This document shows positions 8,204 to 16,581 of a DNA stretch of 64,000 nucleotides, piece after piece. The stretch is from contig NZ_CP046253.1 of NCBI RefSeq assembly GCF_009720145.1, positions 186,001 through 250,000 of the forward strand. Direction: 5' to 3'. Position numbers and translations under genes: made by a program. This DNA comes from Sphingobium sp. CAP-1 (lineage in GTDB: Bacteria; Pseudomonadota; Alphaproteobacteria; Sphingomonadales; Sphingomonadaceae). Positions within the stretch are counted from its first letter, which is position 1. Every line of letters starts with the position of its first letter. The notes beneath the pieces are model-generated. The model did no database searches. It saw only the letters and a program-made list of their open reading frames with translations, and was not told where the DNA came from.

Positions 8204-8334
8204 GGAAGTTGACTTTATGGCAAGGAGGGCCACAATCTGCGTGAATATGGCGGGAGAGGGGTGGCAGAGCAGCCGTTGTGGCTTGCCGGCCTTCGTTCCG
8301 CTGGATGACAATGGATTTCAAGAAGCGGACGAGC

Positions 8335-10023
8335 ATGAGCAACTGGGACAAGGAAGTCGATATCCTCGTGGTGGGATCAGGCGCTGGCGGCATGTTGTCG
8401 GCGCTGGTCGGCGCCCATAATCGTGCCGATGTGCTGATCGTCGAAAAGGCGGATCTGTGGGGCGGCACGTCCGCCACATCGGGCGGCGGCATCTGGATTC
8501 CCGGCAGCGACCCCGCCAAAGCGGCAGGGTTCGAGGATAATCTGGATGACGCCTTCACCTATTTGCGGGCGCTGTCCGCAGACAATGTGCCGGACGCCAA
8601 TATCCGCGCCTATGTCGACAATGCCGCGCCGATGCTGCGCTGGGTCATGGCCAACACGCCGGTCCAGTATATGGCCTTTCCCTATCCCGACTATCATGCC
8701 GAAAATCCAGGTGGGTCGGCGCAGGGATTCCGTACCCATCTGCCGATGCCCCTCAATGGCAAGCCGCTGGGCGCGGATATTCGCAAGTTGCGCTTTGCCT
8801 CGCCTGCGGCCAGCCTGTTCGGCTATCTGAACTGGCATTTCAGCGAGACCTATGAATTGCTCTACCGCTCCAAGGGGTGGATCAGGAATCTGGTCGTCAA
8901 CATGAGCAAATATTGGCTCGACATGCCTTTCCGCCTGACATCCCGCAAGGACCGGCGACTGACGTTGGGCAATGCGCTGACCGGCGGGCTGCGCATGGCG
9001 CTCAACCAACAGAATGTGCCGCTGTGGCTGGGAACGCCGCTCAGGGATCTGGTGCGCGACAATGGCAAGGTGACGGGCGCGGTCGTGGAGAAGGATGGCA
9101 AGCCCTATCGCATTGGCGTGCGCAAGGGGGTCGTGCTGGCCGCGGGCGGCTATGACAAGAATCAGGCGATGCGCGATGGCAATGCGCCGCTCTATCCCGC
9201 CGCACAATATTCGGGTGGCGTGACCAGCAACACCGGCGACAGCATCCGTGCAGGCGAAGCGGTAGGCGCGGGAACGCTCAATATGCAGTCGGCCTGGGCG
9301 GCGCCGGTATTTCATGTGCCGGGCGAGGATCGCGGACGCCTCTGCACGATCGAGCGGGCGCTGCCGGGTTGTATCATGGTGAACCAGCAGGGGGAGCGCT
9401 ACCTGAACGAGGCGGCATCTTACCATATCGTCGGTCAACAAATGGCGCGGCGGCAGGCGGAACATGGCGATGCATCACCAAGCTGGATGATCTTCGATCA
9501 TGAATATCGACACAAATTCCCGATGGGGCCGCTCTATCCGCTGATGCCGACCTTTCTGCATAACCGGGCCGTACGGTCGATCCTGAAGCAGGGGCGATCG
9601 ATCGAGGAACTGGCGCAGAAGATCGGCATGGCCCCGGCCGCGCTGTCCGCGACGGTCGCGCGTTTCAACACGCATGCGGCGAAGGGCCAAGACCCCGCAT
9701 TCCACCGGGGCGTGGCCACCTATGACAAAATGTATGGCGATCCGCGCCATGGGCCGAACCCCTGCCTGCGACCGCTGGACAAAGGACCGTTCTACGCGAT
9801 GCCGATCTATCCGGGCGATATCGGCACCAATGGTGGTTTGCTGACCAATGCGCATGCGCAGGTGGTCGATGCGGCGGGCGATGCGATCCCAGGCCTTTAT
9901 GCGGTGGGTAACAATGCGGCATCGGCCATGGGCGAAAGCTATCCGGGGGCGGGCGTCACCATAGGTCCGGCCATGACCTTCGGCTATGTCGCGGCGCGAC
10001 ATATGACCGGCGGAAACGCCTGA
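8335..10023 (+). CDS. KstD-like FAD-dependent 3-ketosteroid Delta1-dehydrogenase family protein
   Basis: 562 aa from the ATG at 8335 (MSNWDKEVDILVVGSGAGG), the usual start of this family; an in-frame ATG at 8311 would add eight residues. The FAD-binding GxGxxG is GSGAGG at residues 15-20, followed by VEKADLWGGTSATSGGG. Near the end PFYAMPIYPGDIGTNGGLLT and YPGAGVTIGPAMTFGY match the catalytic/FAD-closing region of 3-ketosteroid Delta1-dehydrogenases, which introduce a 1,2 double bond in ring A of 3-oxosteroids. Related fumarate-reductase-type flavoproteins act on other 3-keto polycycles, so the substrate is an inference. It stands alone on the plus strand, divergent from the SDR/EthD pair. 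Confidence 0.8.
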   Translation: MSNWDKEVDILVVGSGAGGMLSALVGAHNRADVLIVEKADLWGGTSATSGGGIWIPGSDPAKAAGFEDNLDDAFTYLRALSADNVPDANIRAYVDNAAPMLRWVMANTPVQYMAFPYPDYHAENPGGSAQGFRTHLPMPLNGKPLGADIRKLRFASPAASLFGYLNWHFSETYELLYRSKGWIRNLVVNMSKYWLDMPFRLTSRKDRRLTLGNALTGGLRMALNQQNVPLWLGTPLRDLVRDNGKVTGAVVEKDGKPYRIGVRKGVVLAAGGYDKNQAMRDGNAPLYPAAQYSGGVTSNTGDSIRAGEAVGAGTLNMQSAWAAPVFHVPGEDRGRLCTIERALPGCIMVNQQGERYLNEAASYHIVGQQMARRQAEHGDASPSWMIFDHEYRHKFPMGPLYPLMPTFLHNRAVRSILKQGRSIEELAQKIGMAPAALSATVARFNTHAAKGQDPAFHRGVATYDKMYGDPRHGPNPCLRPLDKGPFYAMPIYPGDIGTNGGLLTNAHAQVVDAAGDAIPGLYAVGNNAASAMGESYPGAGVTIGPAMTFGYVAARHMTGGNA

Positions 10024-10068
10024 TACGGGGAAGGCGGCGCCTGACTGGCGCTGCCTTCCCGCGCGGGG

Positions 10069-10833
10069 TCAGATGAGTTCAGGCCGCAGGATCGCGTCAC
10101 TGCCGCCATCGATGAAGATGATCTGGCCCAGCAGATAGTGATTTTCCATGCCCAGCAGGAAATCGATCAGCTCGGCAATCTCGCCGGGTCCGGCATAGTC
10201 CCTGACGGCGATCGGATTGCTCTGGCCGATCAGCTTCACCATGTCGGGCTGTTCCAGCAGCGGTGCCGTCATCGGCGTTGTGACCACGCCCGGCCCGATG
10301 CCGTTCAGCAATATGCCCGCGCCGGCCCATTCGGCCTGAGTGGCGGTGCAACGCAGCCAGCGGGACAGGGCGTTTTTGGAGGTTGAATAGGCGCTTTGCG
10401 GATCGGCGGTCATGGCGTCGAGCGCGCCGGCTTCATCCCCGGCGAGGCAGAGGTCGACCACCGTCTTGCTGGATGGCAGGAAGGCGGCGGTGGAGCAGAT
10501 GGCGACGGCACGAGGGCGCGCGGACTTCGCCATCATCGGCCGCAGCCCCTCCAGCGTCGCGACCGCACCGAAATAGTTGATGGCGATGGTTTCGCGCGGC
10601 ATGTCGCCCCGCGATATCCCGGCGCCTGCCAGCACGGCGTCGATGCCATCGGGGGCCAGCCGGGCCACCTCCGCCACCATGTGCGCGCGGCCGGCAGCAT
10701 TCCCCAGATCCGCTTCGATATCGGCGTTGCGCAGGTCGACGCCGATCACCCGTTGGCCTGTCTGCCTCAGCCGTTCGACGGTGGCGGCGCCGATACCCGA
10801 TGCGGCGCCGGTGATAACGGTGATGCGGCTCAT
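10069..10833 (-). CDS. 3-alpha-hydroxysteroid dehydrogenase/carbonyl reductase-like SDR
   Basis: 254 aa SDR resembling HsdA of Comamonas testosteroni in places where ordinary SDRs do not: VIGVDLRNADIEADL after the first helix, AINYFGA in the middle and IDGGSDAILRPE at the end. The cofactor motif is TGAASGIG (residues 8-15). The catalytic residues are S114, Y149 and K153 (YSTSK); the shorter-than-usual loop between Ser and Tyr is followed by the insert-like LAGDEAGALDAM segment known from HsdA. HsdA interconverts 3-alpha-hydroxy and 3-keto steroids with NAD(H). It is the last gene of the long minus-strand operon that starts at the alcohol dehydrogenase (18878). Confidence 0.8.
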   Translation of the reverse strand: MSRITVITGAASGIGAATVERLRQTGQRVIGVDLRNADIEADLGNAAGRAHMVAEVARLAPDGIDAVLAGAGISRGDMPRETIAINYFGAVATLEGLRPMMAKSARPRAVAICSTAAFLPSSKTVVDLCLAGDEAGALDAMTADPQSAYSTSKNALSRWLRCTATQAEWAGAGILLNGIGPGVVTTPMTAPLLEQPDMVKLIGQSNPIAVRDYAGPGEIAELIDFLLGMENHYLLGQIIFIDGGSDAILRPELI

Positions 10834-10856
10834 ATCATCCTCTCTTTCATAAAAAT

Positions 10857-11285
10857 TCAGCCGAAAACGGCCATCGATCCGATCAGGGCGCGGTTGAGCT
10901 TGCGGCGTTCCGCCAGCCGCCAGCGCCCGTCGATCCGCCGCCAGCGGTCATGATAGTCGCCGAGCGAACGAAAATTGGGTTCCGGGGCGTCGTCCCGCCC
11001 CAGATGCATGTCGCTGACATAGGATCGGCTGATCGCGCTGTCGCCATCCGCTTCCACGATCAGATTGCCCAGCAGATGCTGGCTCGTGCCGCAGGCGTCG
11101 AGATATTGGCGGATCAATGTGATGATCGCGTCGCTGCCCGCAAGAGTCCCGGTGCCCAGATCGGCGGTCGCATCGTCGGTCAGGATCGCCTTCAGCGTTT
11201 CCCAGTCGCGATCGTCCATGGCGCGGGCGAAGCGGGTGAGTTCGCGGCCGATTTCATAATGGGCCAGCATGGCGTCCATGCTCAT
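10857..11285 (-). CDS. SnoaL-like (NTF2-fold) protein
   Basis: 142 aa alpha+beta cone-fold protein. ALARYEIGRELTRFARAMDD-like helices are followed by WETLKAILTDDATADLGTG, and it ends with YHDRWRRIDGRWRLAERR, the typical SnoaL_4 tail. I chose the start at 11285 (MSMDAML, behind AGGAAAGG); a longer frame would overlap the upstream gene. Such proteins act as isomerases, dehydratases or cyclases in steroid, polyketide and aromatic metabolism. No ketosteroid-isomerase Tyr/Asp/Asp set is evident, so the reaction is open. A second SnoaL-like gene lies directly upstream. Confidence 0.8.
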   Translation of the reverse strand: MSMDAMLAHYEIGRELTRFARAMDDRDWETLKAILTDDATADLGTGTLAGSDAIITLIRQYLDACGTSQHLLGNLIVEADGDSAISRSYVSDMHLGRDDAPEPNFRSLGDYHDRWRRIDGRWRLAERRKLNRALIGSMAVFG

Positions 11286-11308
11286 ATGATGCCTTTCCTG
11301 CTCGGAGT

Positions 11309-11755
11309 TCAGCCCTGTTCCACGCGCAACCGGGTCAGGCGGATCGATGCGATCCGCCATGCGCCATCGACGCGGCGATAGCGTTCATGATAATGGCCCC
11401 AGCCATGCAGCCAGCGGAAAGGCAGGCGCGCGCCCTCGGCTGGCCATAGCCAGTCCTCCATTGCCCAGATGCCATGGGCATGATCGTTATTCTCGACATG
11501 GATTTCGGGCATATGGCCATGATGCACGGTGACGACCGGGCCGAGCATCGGCGTCAGCATCGCGAGATAAGGCTCCGCGCCCTGGATCAGCATGGCTTCG
11601 TTCCGTTCCGGCGTCGCATCGCGGAAATCGGCGATCAGATCAGCGGTAAAGACCGCCGCCAGTCCCGCCCAGTCCTTGCTGTCCATGGCGCGGAAATAGC
11701 GGGCCTTGAGCGATTTGATGGCTTCGATCGCCAGAATTTGCGCTTTACTGTCCAT
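11309..11755 (-). CDS. SnoaL-like (NTF2-fold) protein
   Basis: 148 aa. The opening IEAIKSLKARYFRAMDSKDW and LAAVFTADLIADFRD are the standard start of the SnoaL_4 family. Histidines cluster in VTVHHGHMPEIHVEN, and HERYRRVDGAWRIASIRLTR ends the fold. The same HHGHMPEI motif recurs in the SnoaL-like protein at 44946-45479, so the two belong to one subgroup and may act on related substrates. It lies between the lipocalin-like gene and another SnoaL gene in the same operon. Reaction unknown. Confidence 0.8.
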   Translation of the reverse strand: MDSKAQILAIEAIKSLKARYFRAMDSKDWAGLAAVFTADLIADFRDATPERNEAMLIQGAEPYLAMLTPMLGPVVTVHHGHMPEIHVENNDHAHGIWAMEDWLWPAEGARLPFRWLHGWGHYHERYRRVDGAWRIASIRLTRLRVEQG

Positions 11756-11758
11756 GGT

Positions 11759-12202
11759 TCAGCCCTTTAAGGCCGGGGCGCTTTCGCGGCACCATTCGAT
11801 CCGAACGAGGTCGGTCCCGGACTCTGCCTCCAGGAACAGCCGGTCGCCTTCGAAGCGAAAGCGGCGGGGCTGATCCGACCCGATCCAGTCGGGATACCAG
11901 GCGCCCTCGACATGATGGGTGACGATGCTGGCGCGTGCATCGCCGCTATAGCGGCCGAAATAGCCGCTATAGGCGCGGATCGCCTGACCCAGCGTGGCGT
12001 CGTCCACATCGTAGACGCTCGGCACGCCCAGCGCGGGGCGGTTCGCCATCATCAGATGGCAGCTCATATGCCCGTCGGCGCTATAGATGATCTGCCCCAG
12101 CGCATCGCGGCCAAAGGGGAAGATGTCTGTCCCGTTGGCGCGATGCGTGGTCCACCGCACCAGTTGCCAGGCGCCGACAAACTGCGTGAACGGATCGTCC
12201 AT
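11759..12202 (-). CDS. Lipocalin-like domain protein
   Basis: 147 aa from MDDPFTQFVGAWQLVRW. The pattern FVGAWQLVRW...DIFPFGRDALGQIIYSADGHMSCHLM is that of the bacterial lipocalin-like (Lipocalin_5) family, small beta-barrels that probably bind hydrophobic ligands. The start codon shares one base with the stop of the upstream SDR (TGATG), which implies coupled translation and fixes the start. No signal peptide is visible, so it should be cytoplasmic. A ligand-holding or isomerase role is possible; none is shown. Confidence 0.7.
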   Translation of the reverse strand: MDDPFTQFVGAWQLVRWTTHRANGTDIFPFGRDALGQIIYSADGHMSCHLMMANRPALGVPSVYDVDDATLGQAIRAYSGYFGRYSGDARASIVTHHVEGAWYPDWIGSDQPRRFRFEGDRLFLEAESGTDLVRIEWCRESAPALKG

Positions 12203-12954
12203 CAGCCCGACACTGTATAGCCGCCGTCCACCGCCAGCGTCTGGCCGGTGATCCATGCGGCGGCGGGGCTGGTGAGGAACAGGATGGCCCCGGCAATGTC
12301 CTTTGGCTCGCCCAGTCGGCCGAGCGGTGTGCGGGCAAGGGTAGGGGCGGTCCATTCGTCCTGCGCGAAAGTGCCCGCCGTCATCTGACTGCGGGTAAGA
12401 CCGGCGGCGACGGCATTGACGCGGATGTTGCGCGGCCCCCATTCGACCGCCAGCGTGCGGGTCAGGCCGAGCAGGCCGGTCTTGGCCGCGCCATAGCCCG
12501 GCACGACGGGAATGCCGAAGAAACTGCTCATCGATGCGATGCTGATGATCGACCCGCCACCCTCGATCGGGCTTTGCGCCAGCAGATCAACGGTGCGGCG
12601 TGCCATGCGGAAGGCGCCGACCAGCAACATGTTAACCGCGCGGGCGAATATCTCCGGTTCATATTCGTCAAGGCCGATGCTGGGCAGTGCCATGCCGGCA
12701 TTGTTGATGAGGATGTCCAGCCGGGGCAGGGCTGCGGCGACCGCGTCGATGCTGGCGCCGTCCTCCACATCCATGCGCAGATAGCGATAGGCCGACAGGT
12801 CGGCGTCATAATCGGCGGCGCTGCCGCGCGTGCCAGTGATGGTGACATTTGCGCCCGCCGCGCGATAGGCGGCGGCGGTGGCCGCACCAATGCCACTGGT
12901 ACCGCCGGTCACGAGGACATGGGTATTCGCATAGTCGTGAGTGATGCCGGTCAT
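12202..12954 (-). CDS. SDR family oxidoreductase
   Basis: 250 aa classical SDR. TGGTSGIG lies at residues 16-23, NNAG at 84-87, Ser in IASMSS (141-143), Y154 and K158 in YGAAK, and the C-terminal LAVDGGYTVSG. It is coupled both ways: its start overlaps the stop of the Gfo/Idh gene by four bases, and its stop overlaps the lipocalin-like start. The tight coupling suggests that product or intermediate passes among these enzymes. Substrate not assignable from sequence. Confidence 0.85.
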   Translation of the reverse strand: MTGITHDYANTHVLVTGGTSGIGAATAAAYRAAGANVTITGTRGSAADYDADLSAYRYLRMDVEDGASIDAVAAALPRLDILINNAGMALPSIGLDEYEPEIFARAVNMLLVGAFRMARRTVDLLAQSPIEGGGSIISIASMSSFFGIPVVPGYGAAKTGLLGLTRTLAVEWGPRNIRVNAVAAGLTRSQMTAGTFAQDEWTAPTLARTPLGRLGEPKDIAGAILFLTSPAAAWITGQTLAVDGGYTVSG

Positions 12955-14078
12955 ATCGCTTCCACCTCCACCCAGCGGCCTTCAGCCGCAGATCGCCGCG
13001 CGGCATCCAGCACGGCCTGCCCAGCCGCCGCATCGCGAAAATCACCGCCCGGATCAGGCAAAGGCGGGGCGCGTCCCTCAATCCGCGCCTTCATCTGACC
13101 GAACAGCTTGGCATAGGGGGCAACATCAAAACCTTGCGTGTGCCAGCGGTCCATTTCCGTCTGGATCAGTTCCGCAATGCCGAAAGGTTCGGGGGCGGGA
13201 TTGACCAGTTCGGGCGGCATGGGAATCCGGCGGGGGCCGTCCTCATTCTTGACCCAGATTTCTTCGGGATCGCCAAAGGCGGCGCCGGACTGAACCCATG
13301 CTGCGCCTTTCGTACCTGCCACTTTGGTCGCCATGACGAAGGGACCGGGGAAGGTCATGGCCGCTTCCATCACCCCGCGGCAGCCGGATTTCGTGACGAA
13401 CTGGATGTTGTAATAATCGTCGGATGTCATGGCGGGACGGTTCGTCGACAGCTTGCTCAGGATCGCGCTGACGGTGGTGATCGGCCCCAGGGTGGACAGC
13501 ACCTGATCGATCATGTGCGTGCCGAATGCACCCAGAAAGCCGCCGCCCTGCGCCGCATCGGTCCACCAGTCGGCCAGCGGCTCGTCATCGTCACCGCCGG
13601 GTTGCTGATAGAGGCGGCTGAACATCAGCGGGTCGCCGATCAGCCCATCCTTCACCACCCGGCGTAGCAGCGCCTGCGCGCTGTCGAAGCGGAATTCGGC
13701 GCCCAGCGCATGGACGATACCCGCCTTTTCGGCGGCGGCCAGCATTTCGCGCGCCTGCGGCAAATCCCGTGCGAAGGGTTTTTCGCACATGACCGCTCGC
13801 CCGGCGGCGATGGCCTGCATCACTGGCCGGTAATGGGCATGGGGCGGTGTGGCGACGGTGACGAGGCGGATCGCCGGGTCGTTCGCCAGCACCTGTTCCA
13901 GATCGTCCGACGCCAGCGGGATGCCGAGCGGCGCGGCCCGCCGGGCGGTGCGTTCGCGGTCGCGGCCGATAATGGCGCGCACCTCCATCCCGGCGTCGCG
14001 CAGGGCGCGGACATGGGTGAAGAGGCCAAAGCCGGTTCCCACCACGACGGCGCCCAGGGGCTGCCCTTCCTTGCTCAT
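12951..14078 (-). CDS. Gfo/Idh/MocA family oxidoreductase
   Basis: 375 aa NAD(P)-dependent oxidoreductase. The N-terminal Rossmann fold is AVVVGTGFGLFTHVRAL, the signature is CEKPFARD (about residue 98), and the C-terminal substrate domain has GGGFLGAFGTHMIDQVLSTLG. The family oxidises hydroxyls of sugars, cyclitols and glycosides, for example at C3 of a glucoside. It overlaps the TIM-barrel gene upstream by one base and the SDR downstream by four. This pairing with an isomerase-like TIM barrel recalls 3-keto-glycoside processing modules; that role is an inference. Confidence 0.85.
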   Translation of the reverse strand: MSKEGQPLGAVVVGTGFGLFTHVRALRDAGMEVRAIIGRDRERTARRAAPLGIPLASDDLEQVLANDPAIRLVTVATPPHAHYRPVMQAIAAGRAVMCEKPFARDLPQAREMLAAAEKAGIVHALGAEFRFDSAQALLRRVVKDGLIGDPLMFSRLYQQPGGDDDEPLADWWTDAAQGGGFLGAFGTHMIDQVLSTLGPITTVSAILSKLSTNRPAMTSDDYYNIQFVTKSGCRGVMEAAMTFPGPFVMATKVAGTKGAAWVQSGAAFGDPEEIWVKNEDGPRRIPMPPELVNPAPEPFGIAELIQTEMDRWHTQGFDVAPYAKLFGQMKARIEGRAPPLPDPGGDFRDAAAGQAVLDAARRSAAEGRWVEVEAI

Positions 14079-14929
14079 TATCGGTTCCTTGCCTGTTGGA
14101 TGACGGCATGGGTTGCGCCGGGCCAGTGCCGGATGACCTCTGCCATGGGTTTGGATGCTGTTTCGCTGGAGAATATCTCGACCGAGACGGGGGCCGTGCA
14201 GCCGGTCGCGTCCAGCGTGCGGATGAAGCGGGGCAGGTCGAAGCTGCCCTCGCCCGGCACCAACCGGCTGGACATGGTTTCTGCCATCAGATCGGCGCCG
14301 GGCTGTGCGGGCGCGTCGTTGATCTGGACACAGTGGATCCGATCCCCCGATATGGTTGCGAGCAGGTCAAAGGACGATCCGCTGCGGAAGAAATGCCAGC
14401 TATCGATCGTCAGGCCGCCATTGGGCCGGTTGGCCGCCTGCACAATCGCCCAGGCGCTGGCGAGGTCGGGAATGCCGCCAAAGGGCATGAACTCGATATG
14501 CGCTTTCAGGCCGTGGCGTGCGGCGAGATCGCAAAGCCAGGCAAAGGCTGCGGCGGCCTCGTCAAGGGAAGGCGTTACATCCATCATGTCGACCACGGTG
14601 ACGGACGGCGCCCCGATGCGCGCCGCTGCTTCTATGGCCCGTTCGGGGGTCAGCGACCGCAGCAGCGCAGCCATTGGCCGGTCGTCGCCCGCCTGGTGGT
14701 GCGAGGGCAGCCAGCAGCCGATGCAGTCGACTTCGCGGATGGCAAGGCCATGATCCCTGATGCGCGCGCCGATGTCAGCGGCGGATATCCCCTGCGCTTC
14801 CAGCGATAGTATGTCGTCAGGCGTCAGCGACAGCCCCCGGAATCCGGCGTCGCGCGCGGGCGCGAGCCGGTCCAGCAGCGGTACATGCAGGAAGGATGCG
14901 CTGGACAATCCCAGATCGGTGGAGAGCAT
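14078..14929 (-). CDS. Sugar phosphate isomerase/epimerase-like TIM barrel
   Basis: 283 aa AP-endonuclease-2-type TIM barrel. Probable metal ligands appear in order as the Glu of HIEFMP, Asp/His of TIDSWHF, Gln of CVQIND and Glu of VSVEIFSSE. The segment RLVPGEGSFDL is shared with the TIM barrel at 38932-39729 (RLLPGEGAFDL), making these two paralogues of one subfamily. It overlaps the Gfo/Idh start and the VOC gene stop by one base each. It may be an isomerase or lyase acting on a keto-sugar or a cyclic diketone; no reaction can be assigned firmly. Confidence 0.8.
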   Translation of the reverse strand: MLSTDLGLSSASFLHVPLLDRLAPARDAGFRGLSLTPDDILSLEAQGISAADIGARIRDHGLAIREVDCIGCWLPSHHQAGDDRPMAALLRSLTPERAIEAAARIGAPSVTVVDMMDVTPSLDEAAAAFAWLCDLAARHGLKAHIEFMPFGGIPDLASAWAIVQAANRPNGGLTIDSWHFFRSGSSFDLLATISGDRIHCVQINDAPAQPGADLMAETMSSRLVPGEGSFDLPRFIRTLDATGCTAPVSVEIFSSETASKPMAEVIRHWPGATHAVIQQARNR

Positions 14930-15342
14930 CAGCCTGCCTCCTTGCGAAAATTGAGTTCGAGGAGGATATCGTTCGCCTCTTGGACGAATATCTGGATCAG
15001 GCCGGCTTCGGGATAGTCCCGGCGTGTAACGGCACGACTGGCGTGGTTCAGACGATCGAGCATGTCGACCAGATCGTCACATAGTAGCGCGACGTGATGC
15101 ACTGCTCCGCCACCCCGTGCCGGGGCGAAGGGATGCATGGCGTCGCTGGGATAGGCGGCGTCGGCTGGGCCGATATGGATGATCGGGTGCCCGGCCGGAT
15201 CGTGAATCCAGCAGCCCCGGTCGATATGGTCGGCGCCCGGCGCCGGGCGCGCGTCCAGCCCCAGCAGATCGCGGAAGAAAGCGGTGGTGCCGGGCACATC
15301 GGGCGTGCGGATATTGACATGGTCGAGTGTGCGGACAGGCAT
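14929..15342 (-). CDS. VOC family (glyoxalase/dioxygenase fold) protein
   Basis: 137 aa from MPVRTLDHVNIRTPDVPGTT, the standard vicinal-oxygen-chelate opening. Metal-ligand candidates are the first His of LDHVNIRT, the His of AVHHVALLC and the Glu of DILLELNF. The start at 15342 lies just after the TGA of the upstream gene (15348-15350). Its size is that of a single-module glyoxalase, not of a two-module extradiol dioxygenase, so isomerase, epimerase or lyase chemistry is more likely than ring cleavage. Confidence 0.8.
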   Translation of the reverse strand: MPVRTLDHVNIRTPDVPGTTAFFRDLLGLDARPAPGADHIDRGCWIHDPAGHPIIHIGPADAAYPSDAMHPFAPARGGGAVHHVALLCDDLVDMLDRLNHASRAVTRRDYPEAGLIQIFVQEANDILLELNFRKEAG

Positions 15343-15347
15343 GGCGA

Positions 15348-16580
15348 TCAGTCCACAAACTGGCCGGTGTCGACCGCCTCGGCGGGGTTCAGGGCCGCCG
15401 CGCCCTCGCTTTCCAGCCGGGCGAGGGGCAGGCGCCACAGTTTCACCGGCGGCGTTTGCTGGGTTTGGACGAAGCGCAGACCCCATTGGCCCTTGTCATG
15501 GCCGAAGCTGTTGACCCAGTTGCCGCCCGCGCCGGGGTCTTTTTCTGCGATGATGATGCGAACGCGGCCATCGGGTTCGGCGATGTGGCGGTAGTTGCTT
15601 ACCCAGCCATTGCCATCTTCGAACGTGTCGAGATTTTCCTGCCAGATGTTGCAGATCTGGAAGTTCCAATATTCGCAGGGTGGCGGGGTGAATTCCAGAA
15701 CCAGCGCTTCATCCAGCCGCTTTTCCCAGCCGCCAAAGGCGACATGGCGGTCGGGCACGCCTCCGTTGGACAGATATTGGGCGCGGCTGAAATCGAGGCG
15801 ATTGAGTTTCGCGGCGAAATTGCCCTGATTGCCCTGCCACCAGTTGCGCACCAGTTCGGCATAGCCCAACACGCCCTGCGCCGCCCAGGCGAGATTGTTC
15901 GCCATCAGCGCGGGGGTGAGCGGTTCGGGCGTGGCCCCGTCCATCCGCTCTATGGTCAGGGCGGGCGCTGTCTGGCTGGCGCGGTCGCTCCAGACCAGCC
16001 GGATCAGGATGCAATTGGTGTCGGGAGCGAGCTTCAGCCAGTTTTTGCCGGCACCGGGATCGTTTTGCGACAGGATGATCTCGAACGTGCCGTCCTGCGC
16101 GATCGCCAGTTGCTGGCTGGCGAGGAATGCGGTCGTCTTGAGGTTGGACGGGTCGAAGCCCGCCAGCCCCTCGACGCCCAGCGGCGCCCAGTCCTGCGCG
16201 CCCGGATCGGCGGGCGCTGGCGCAGTTAGCAGCGCAAGGATGAAATAGGGGATGGTGCCGCGCGTGCCGGTGATGCGGTAATCGCGCGCCTCGTCGAACT
16301 GGCACATCAGATGGTCCTGATCGACCGTCTGGAAATTGATCGATTGCCGCCAGACCATGTCACGCAGCCGGGGCCGGGTCGGCTCGGCATTCTCGACCAG
16401 CCGTTCAAGGCTGGAGCGGGCGAGGCGGCTCAGGAAACGATAATATTCGGCGCGGTCGAGGTCAGAGGGCTGGTCGCCGAAGCGGTCGATCATACGGCCC
16501 GCGACCTTGAGCGTGTCGCAGAAATCATCCCAGGCAGCGCCGGATAGCAGGCGCGTTGCGGCCATTTCGCCAGCGCTCAT
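15348..16580 (-). CDS. DUF1214-type protein with two repeated domains
   Basis: 410 aa from the ATG at 16580, behind AGGAGAATTGAG. An N-terminal helical part (about 1-110) precedes two similar beta-rich units. The first contains ITGTRGTIPYF and DGTFEIILSQNDPGAGKNWL; the second contains FTPPPCEYWNFQICNIW and GRVRIIIAEKDPGAGGNWV. The recurring NDPGAGKNW/KDPGAGGNW shows internal duplication. Proteins of this kind, annotated DUF1214, are common next to sulfotransferase-family genes in sphingomonads and mycobacteria and have no established activity. It is one base from the sulfotransferase-family gene, in the same operon. Confidence 0.6.
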   Translation of the reverse strand: MSAGEMAATRLLSGAAWDDFCDTLKVAGRMIDRFGDQPSDLDRAEYYRFLSRLARSSLERLVENAEPTRPRLRDMVWRQSINFQTVDQDHLMCQFDEARDYRITGTRGTIPYFILALLTAPAPADPGAQDWAPLGVEGLAGFDPSNLKTTAFLASQQLAIAQDGTFEIILSQNDPGAGKNWLKLAPDTNCILIRLVWSDRASQTAPALTIERMDGATPEPLTPALMANNLAWAAQGVLGYAELVRNWWQGNQGNFAAKLNRLDFSRAQYLSNGGVPDRHVAFGGWEKRLDEALVLEFTPPPCEYWNFQICNIWQENLDTFEDGNGWVSNYRHIAEPDGRVRIIIAEKDPGAGGNWVNSFGHDKGQWGLRFVQTQQTPPVKLWRLPLARLESEGAAALNPAEAVDTGQFVD

Positions 16581-16581
16581 C

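Noticed and set aside
14929..15342. Extradiol (ring-cleavage) dioxygenase among the VOC genes
   Set aside because: All three VOC proteins are single-module, about 130-140 aa. Type I extradiol dioxygenases of steroid pathways have two modules, near 300 aa, so ring cleavage is not supported.
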